Shown: positions 59,169 to 64,000 of the stretch, piece by piece
Layout: each line of letters opens with the position of its first letter
Position numbering within the stretch: position 1 is the stretch's first letter
From: Streptomyces sp. NRRL S-646
Lineage (GTDB): Bacteria > Actinomycetota > Actinomycetes > Streptomycetales > Streptomycetaceae
DNA length: 64,000 nt
NCBI RefSeq assembly: GCF_000720765.1
Contig: NZ_JODC01000015.1
Location: forward strand, 62,001 to 126,000
Direction: 5' to 3'
Position numbers and translations under genes: made by a program
Notes under the pieces: model-generated
Told to the model about the DNA's origin: nothing
The model's input: only the letters and a program-made list of their open reading frames with translations
Databases searched by the model: none

Positions 59169-60605
59169 CTAGTCGTCCTCGGCGCTCGGGCTGCCCGTCG
59201 GCAGCGGCTCGTCCGGCGGGTCACCCAGCGCCGCCAGCGCCTGCTTCGCCAGCGGCACCCTCAGCGGCGAGAAGTACGGATTGATCCGCAACGCCTCCTG
59301 CAGATGCCGCCGCGCGGGCCAGGCCAGCTCCAGCTCCTGTTCGATCATGCCCCGGTGGTACGCGTACAGCGCACTGCGTACGGCGCCCCCGTGCACCTTG
59401 TCCGTCGCCGCCATGGCGAACTTCAGCGCCCCCTTGTCGTCCCCGGCCATGCGCAGCGCCCACCCCAGCGCATCCGCCACCTCGGTCCCCGGCTGCCGAC
59501 GCCACTCGGCACGCAGCAGCCGCACGGCCGCCCGCGCATCCCCGTGGTCCGCCTCGAACACACCGAGCACCAGGTCGTCGTCCACACCGCCCGCCACCTC
59601 GTCCTGCACCCGCGTGCCCAGCACGTCGTACTCCGCCCGGGCGGCATCCGCCATCCCCAGCGACTCGTACAACTCACCCAGTTCCAGGGCGTATTGGGGG
59701 CAGGGCTGCTTGTCGAGCGCCACCCGGTACGCGTTCAGCGCCTCCGTCGTGCGGCCCAGTGCCGCCAGCGTCCTGCCCTGCCCGGCCTGCGCGGCCCGCT
59801 GGTCGGGATCGAGCCGCACCGCTGCCTGGAAGCGCCTGAGGGCCTCCTCCAGGTCGCCCCGCTCGAAGGCCAGCTGCCCGGACCGCTCCAGCCATGCCGC
59901 CTGCTCGGCCGGTGTGCCCGCTGCCGCCGCCGCGTCGGACAGGGCGGCCGCGGCGTCCTCCCGCCAGCCCCGGTCGCGGTAGAGGGCCGCGGCCCGCGCC
60001 CGCACGGCGGCCGCCCCGGGGTGCAGCTCCAGCAGCCGGTCCAGTGTCTTCTTGGCCGCCTTGTAGTCGCCGAGCCCCGTGTAGGCGTCGATCAGCAGCG
60101 GATACGTCGACCACCGCTTCGGCGCGAGCTTCAGCGCCGCACGGCCCCAGGTCCGCGCCGACCGGAAGTCCCGGCGGGCGTTCGCCAGCGCCGCCATGCC
60201 GTCCAGCGCCGCGGTTCTTACGTCGTTTCCCTTCTCCCGGACCTTCAGCGAGGTCCGCAGCGCCTTCTCGGCCCGCGGATAGTTCGTCGCGTCCGCCGTG
60301 CGCCGCCCCTGTTCCACGTAGGCCGTCCCGAGCACCGCCCACGACTGCGCATCCTCGGGGTGCGCCCGCACCCGGGCCTCGCGTCCGGCGATCAGCAGCG
60401 CCAGGTCGGGCAGCGCGGCAGGCACTCCGGAGGTGACCGCCGTCAGCGCCTGCGCGCCCGGCGCCGGCGCCACCGGCCGGGGCGCAGCGGGCCGCTCCCA
60501 GGGCCACAGCGCCAGCGCCCCGCCGAGCACGGCACACCCCGCCACGGCGGCGATCAGCACCCGCCGGACCGCCCGCGGACGGCGACCCTCCGCTTGCTTC
60601 TCCAT
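59169..60605 (-). CDS. Membrane-anchored tetratricopeptide-repeat protein
   Basis: Encodes 478 residues. An N-terminal membrane helix (about 18-36, LIAAVAGCAVLGGALALWPW) is followed by a Pro/Ala linker and many TPR helices to the C terminus, for example AWLERSGQLAFERGDLEEAL, then RRFQAAVRLDPDQ and YALELGELYESLGM. The protein is probably outside the membrane or facing the cytoplasm as a scaffold. No clear ribosome binding site marks the start; a GTG nine bases upstream is possible. It is convergent with the nitrile-hydratase-like operon. Specific role unknown. Confidence 0.85.
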   Translation of the reverse strand: MEKQAEGRRPRAVRRVLIAAVAGCAVLGGALALWPWERPAAPRPVAPAPGAQALTAVTSGVPAALPDLALLIAGREARVRAHPEDAQSWAVLGTAYVEQGRRTADATNYPRAEKALRTSLKVREKGNDVRTAALDGMAALANARRDFRSARTWGRAALKLAPKRWSTYPLLIDAYTGLGDYKAAKKTLDRLLELHPGAAAVRARAAALYRDRGWREDAAAALSDAAAAAGTPAEQAAWLERSGQLAFERGDLEEALRRFQAAVRLDPDQRAAQAGQGRTLAALGRTTEALNAYRVALDKQPCPQYALELGELYESLGMADAARAEYDVLGTRVQDEVAGGVDDDLVLGVFEADHGDARAAVRLLRAEWRRQPGTEVADALGWALRMAGDDKGALKFAMAATDKVHGGAVRSALYAYHRGMIEQELELAWPARRHLQEALRINPYFSPLRVPLAKQALAALGDPPDEPLPTGSPSAEDD

Positions 60606-60712
60606 GGCGATCACTGTGCGTCATTGCCGTCAATACGACGAGCACATCCCGGCATACGTCCAGTGCCGTAGACGGGGTTCACACCGATGGCCCCGGGTGC
60701 GACGCTGTGATC

Positions 60713-62113
60713 ATGAGCCGTATCGAAGCGCCTCGCGACGAAGCGACCGGAAACCTCGTCGACCGTCTGCTGGGCGGTCTGCCCGCCGAGGCCGTCCTGA
60801 CCGACCCGGACGTCACGGCCTCCTACGCCAACGACATGGCCAGCTTCTGCCCGGCCGGCACCCCCGCGGTGGTCGTGCTGCCCCGCACGGTCGAAGAAGT
60901 CCAGCACGTCATGCGCATCGCCACCGAACTGCGTGTCCCGGTCGTCCCGCAGGGCGCCCGCACGGGCCTGTCGGGCGGCGCCAACGCCTCCGACGGCTGC
61001 ATCGTGCTGTCCCTGACGAAGATGGACCGCATCCTGGAGATCAATCCCGTCGACCGCGTCGCCGTGGTCGAACCGGGCGTCATCAACGCGACCCTCTCCC
61101 GTGCGGTCGGCGAACACGGCCTGTACTACCCGCCGGACCCGTCCAGCTGGGAGATGTGCACGATCGGCGGCAACATCGGGACGGCCTCGGGCGGTCTGTG
61201 CTGTGTGAAGTACGGGGTCACGGCCGAGTACGTGCTCGGCCTGGAGGTGGTGCTGGCCGACGGGCGACTCATGTCCACCGGCCGCCGTACGGCCAAGGGC
61301 GTCGCCGGTTACGACCTCACCCGGCTCTTCGTCGGCTCCGAGGGCTCGCTCGGCATCGTCGTACGGGCGATCCTGGCCCTCAGGCCGCAGCCGCCGCAGC
61401 AGCTCGTACTGGCCGCCGAGTTCGCGTCGGGCGCCGCCGCCTGCGACGCCGTGTGCCGGATCATGGAGGGCGGCCACGTCCCGTCGCTCCTCGAACTCAT
61501 GGATCGTACGACGGTCAAGGCGGTCAACGACCTCGCGCACATGGGCCTCCCGGAGACCACGGAAGCCCTGCTCCTGGCCGCCTTCGACACCCCGGACCCC
61601 GCCGCCGACCTCGCCGCCCTCGGCGCGCTGTGCGAGGCGGCCGGCGCCACCCAGGTCGTCCCGGCCGACGACTTCGCCGAGTCCGAACTCCTGTTCCAGG
61701 CGCGGCGGTTGTCGCTCACCGCGCTCGAAGCCGTCAGCGGTACGACGATGATCGACGACGTGTGCGTGCCCCGGTCCAGGCTCGGCGAGATGCTCGAAGG
61801 AACCGAGCGGATCGCCGAGAAGTACCAGCTCACCATCGGGGTCGTCGCCCACGCCGGAGACGGCAACACCCATCCGACGGTCTGCTTCGACGCCGCCGAC
61901 CCCGACGAGTCCCGGCGCGCCCGCGAGTCCTTCGACGAGATCATGGCGCTGGGCCTGGAACTCGGCGGCACGATCACCGGCGAGCACGGCGTGGGCGTCC
62001 TGAAGAAGGAGTGGCTGGCGCGCGAGATCGGCCCGGTGGGGGTGGAGATGCAGCGGGCGGTCAAGCAGGTCTTCGACCCGCTGGGCATCCTGAACCCGGG
62101 CAAGCTGTTCTGA
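60713..62113 (+). CDS. FAD-linked oxidase of the GlcD/D-lactate dehydrogenase family
   Basis: Encodes 466 residues. The PCMH-type FAD domain shows VVVLPRTVEEVQHVMRIATE, GARTGLSGGANASDG and the flavin loop EMCTIGGNIGTASGGLCCVK. The C-terminal FAD-oxidase domain has VVAHAGDGNTHPTV and ELGGTITGEHGVGVLKKEWL. Such enzymes oxidise D-lactate, glycolate or D-2-hydroxy acids. No partner subunits (GlcE/F) are adjacent, as is normal for single-chain members. The ATG at 60713 is chosen over a GTG six bases earlier. Confidence 0.93.
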   Translation: MSRIEAPRDEATGNLVDRLLGGLPAEAVLTDPDVTASYANDMASFCPAGTPAVVVLPRTVEEVQHVMRIATELRVPVVPQGARTGLSGGANASDGCIVLSLTKMDRILEINPVDRVAVVEPGVINATLSRAVGEHGLYYPPDPSSWEMCTIGGNIGTASGGLCCVKYGVTAEYVLGLEVVLADGRLMSTGRRTAKGVAGYDLTRLFVGSEGSLGIVVRAILALRPQPPQQLVLAAEFASGAAACDAVCRIMEGGHVPSLLELMDRTTVKAVNDLAHMGLPETTEALLLAAFDTPDPAADLAALGALCEAAGATQVVPADDFAESELLFQARRLSLTALEAVSGTTMIDDVCVPRSRLGEMLEGTERIAEKYQLTIGVVAHAGDGNTHPTVCFDAADPDESRRARESFDEIMALGLELGGTITGEHGVGVLKKEWLAREIGPVGVEMQRAVKQVFDPLGILNPGKLF

Positions 62114-62138
62114 TCCCGTTCCGCCGGGATCGCCGAGG

Positions 62139-62552
62139 TCACTGGGCGAGCAGCTGGTCGAGCGCGTCGTCGATCCCCAGTTGCTCGCCCTCAGTCCCCG
62201 GGGGAACCACCCGCAGCGTCCGCTCCAGCCAGGCCGACACCTGAGCGGCCGGCGCCTCAAGCAGGGCGTCACCGTCGGGTGAACTCAGCGCCATCAGCAC
62301 GACGCTGCGGCCCTCCGACTTGGTCGGCCACACCCGCACGTCCCCGTGCCCGCAGGCCCGGAACACGCCCTCCACCAGGAGGTCGCGGGAGAACGTCCAG
62401 TACACGGGGTTCTCGGAGTTGATGTGGAAGGTGATGTGGACGGCGTACGGGTCGTCGGTTCGGTAGCTCAGCCGGGCCGGCACCGGAATGCTGCGCTCCG
62501 GCGAAAGGATGAGTCTGAGCTCCAGTTCGCGCTCCACCACGGTGTAGTGCAT
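62139..62552 (-). CDS. ssgG: SsgA-like sporulation/cell-division protein (SsgG-like)
   Basis: Encodes 137 residues, standard for SsgA-like proteins (SALPs), which exist only in morphologically complex actinomycetes and position septa or cell-wall remodelling. Family signatures are ARLSYRTDDPYAVHITFH, WTFSRDLLVEGVF and GDVRVWPTKSEGRSVVLMAL. GAGAGGA precedes the ATG. From memory SsgG of S. coelicolor is SCO2924, three loci from hpd, which agrees with the position here; the symbol rests on this synteny. An inverted repeat with a T-rich loop lies about 95 bases upstream. Confidence 0.85.
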   Translation of the reverse strand: MHYTVVERELELRLILSPERSIPVPARLSYRTDDPYAVHITFHINSENPVYWTFSRDLLVEGVFRACGHGDVRVWPTKSEGRSVVLMALSSPDGDALLEAPAAQVSAWLERTLRVVPPGTEGEQLGIDDALDQLLAQ

Positions 62553-62893
62553 GTCGTGCGGTTCCTCTCTCGGGCAGGTGTGCGGGGCCGCCCTGCGGGT
62601 GGGCCCGTACACGTGGAGAGGGGAGAGGCACGCGAGCATTACGCGGGTTCGGAGAATTTTTTTCCGAACGTGTGAGGGCGGTGCACGGCGTTGCCCGGCT
62701 GTGTCTTCCCGGGGGCCACCCCCGGACCCCCGGCCGAAAGATTCGTGGCGCCCTGGGTTCCACTCGTGTGAAGTACATGTACGAGGTTGCCCGGAAAGGG
62801 GTGGGACTGGCGGGACTGTCGGTGGGGGTTGCGTGGGTCTGATAGATGTGGAGGCCCCCATATTCACCCCCGAGCAGATACGGGACGACGGAC
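62553..62893. other. ssgG-RDD divergent intergenic region with inverted repeat and interspersed repeat
   Basis: 341 bases without a gene. GTTCGGA (62647-62653) and TCCGAAC (62663-62669) form a perfect inverted repeat around a 9-base AT-rich spacer, about 95 bases upstream of ssgG. A family-A interspersed repeat, hairpin CCGGGGG-CCA-CCCCCGG plus ACCCCCGGCC, occupies 62707-62739. The promoters of ssgG and of the RDD gene must lie here. Confidence 0.6.
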
Positions 62894-64000
62894 ATGAGCG
62901 CCCCAACCCCGGCCCCCGGTGACAACAGGCCCCGCGAAGGGTATTACCCGGACCCGTCCATTCCTGGATATGTCCGGTACTGGAACGGTGCGTCCTGGGT
63001 ACCGGGCACCAGCCGTCCGGCTCCGACGGACGGCGAGTCGCTCGCCCCGCCGCCCGGCGGCGACCCGGCTCCGGTCGAGGAGACGGGACCGCACTTCTTC
63101 GACGAGGACCCCGCGCCGCAGTCGGCCCCGGCCCAGCACGGGAGCCGGTCCGAACCCGCGACCGCCTGGGGCGCCGACAGTTCCCAGCAGTCCGGCTTCG
63201 GCGGCGACCAGGACCGCCGGGTGTCCTGGGGAAACCCGCAGTCCGCCGACCCGCGCCTCGCCGACGGCGCCCCGGCCCGGCCGGACGGCCAGGCGTCCCG
63301 CACCGACGGCACGGCGACGATCCCGCCGGCGGACTCGGACGCGGACGACCCGGCCTCCGGCGGCACCTTCGTGTTCCGCAGGCCGACGGCACAGACCGGG
63401 GAGACGGAGCCCCCGGCAGCGGCCGGCCACGGCATCCCCGGCCCCGGTGGCCCCGCCGCCGACGAGGGCACCATGACGTTCCGTGCGCTGTCCCAGCGCA
63501 CGGGCAGGCAGGGCGGGGCGCAGAACGGCAGCACGGGGGCGCCCGGCTTCGGCGCGGGCAAGGCGGCCGCCGACCGCGCCGCCGCGGCGCAGGGGCAGCC
63601 CGCCCCTTCGGGCCCCCAGCAGGCCACCCCGGTGATCCCGCCGCAGGGCGGCGGCGCCCGGCCCGCAGCGGCCGCCCAGCCCCCCGCCGCGCAGGCGCCC
63701 GCCCCCGTCGCCGCCCCCATGACCAGCGGCCCCGGCGGCGGTCAGCACTCCTGGGCGCAGCAGGTGCACCGGCTCGCGGGTGCCGACGAGGACCAGCCCG
63801 TCGCCCCCTGGAAGCCGCCGGTCGAGGACATCTTCCAGGCGGCCGCCAGGCGCCAGGCGGCGGCCCGCCCCGCGGCCCTCGGCAAGCGGCTGGCCGCCCG
63901 GCTGCTGGACACCGTCGTCCTCGCGGCCGTCACGGCCGTGGCCGCCGTACCGCTCGGCACCAAGGCGGTCGACCACGTCAACGAGAAGATCGACGAGGCC
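62894..64000 (+). CDS. RDD-family membrane protein with N-terminal DUF2510 (partial)
   Basis: The first 369 codons are in the window with no stop; the gene continues beyond it. Residues about 15-38 (GYYPDPSIPGYVRYWNGASW) are a DUF2510 motif. A Pro/Gly/Ala-rich low-complexity stretch of about 270 residues follows. At about 335-369 the RDD membrane domain begins (KRLAARLLDTVVLAAV). DUF2510-RDD proteins are common in Streptomyces near ssgG; their role is unclear. GGGACGAC upstream of the ATG is a weak ribosome binding site. Confidence 0.85.
   Translation, partial: MSAPTPAPGDNRPREGYYPDPSIPGYVRYWNGASWVPGTSRPAPTDGESLAPPPGGDPAPVEETGPHFFDEDPAPQSAPAQHGSRSEPATAWGADSSQQSGFGGDQDRRVSWGNPQSADPRLADGAPARPDGQASRTDGTATIPPADSDADDPASGGTFVFRRPTAQTGETEPPAAAGHGIPGPGGPAADEGTMTFRALSQRTGRQGGAQNGSTGAPGFGAGKAAADRAAAAQGQPAPSGPQQATPVIPPQGGGARPAAAAQPPAAQAPAPVAAPMTSGPGGGQHSWAQQVHRLAGADEDQPVAPWKPPVEDIFQAAARRQAAARPAALGKRLAARLLDTVVLAAVTAVAAVPLGTKAVDHVNEKIDEA

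Overview
The window looks like a core chromosomal segment of a Streptomyces species. The evidence is very high GC with strong third-position GC bias, frequent GTG starts with short translational-coupling overlaps (ATGA, GTGA, TGATG), a Streptomyces-type tmRNA tag, an SsgA-like sporulation protein, and interspersed GC-rich hairpin repeats of the kind common in this genus. From memory, the gene order smpB-ssrA ... narK ... sigma/anti-sigma-helD-malic enzyme-HU-murA ... hpd ... ssgG parallels the S. coelicolor region around SCO2966 to SCO2923 in reverse. I saw no insertion sequence, prophage, CRISPR array or replication origin.

Layout. 1-0.6 kb: end of smpB, tmRNA and a strong terminator. 0.7-3.7 kb: an internally duplicated hypothetical protein, a small membrane protein and a secreted PHB-depolymerase-type esterase. 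3.7-13.1 kb: a six-gene minus-strand operon (lipoprotein, two permeases, GH31 alpha-xylosidase, LacI regulator, secreted GH3 enzyme) behind two perfect LacI-type palindromes, probably for xyloglucan or xylo-oligosaccharide use. 13.3-19.2 kb: MFS/LysR pair, then a DUF4097-ABC exporter operon facing a two-HTH regulator across a GTTGCA-site array. 19.2-25.8 kb: Uma2 protein, NarK with a HemD-winged-helix fusion, DUF1772 protein, CGNR regulator, ECF sigma/anti-sigma pair. 25.9-33.3 kb: HelD, a structured RNA, malic enzyme, HU, MurA, YqgE, DUF3039. 33.6-41.1 kb: GH20 hexosaminidase and a coupled four-gene molybdenum-hydroxylase operon plus a P-loop kinase. 41.3-43.4 kb: double SUKH-4 protein, tRNA-Cys, RHH-Doc toxin-antitoxin pair. 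43.5-50.8 kb: helicase, IclR and PucR regulators, GNAT plus N-succinylamino acid racemase-like enzyme, Lon-like protease. 50.8-55.2 kb: VapBC and a quaternary-amine (OpuC/ProU type) ABC importer. 55.2-59.1 kb: Lrp/HPPD pair, a TagC-like propeller and a three-piece nitrile-hydratase-like enzyme. 59.2-64 kb: TPR protein, GlcD-type oxidase, SsgG-like protein and the start of an RDD membrane protein.

Most striking points: the molybdenum hydroxylase lacks the catalytic Glu and the FGG pterin loop, its Fe-S subunit carries an approximately 380-residue low-complexity leader, and a 45-residue membrane protein is coupled to it; a GbsR-like regulator carries an IS30-type HTH and faces a dense operator array; a perfectly paired RNA with its own terminator lies before malic enzyme; and an orphan split-beta nitrile hydratase/thiocyanate hydrolase relative is present. 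Functions are read from motifs and context; no searches were run.
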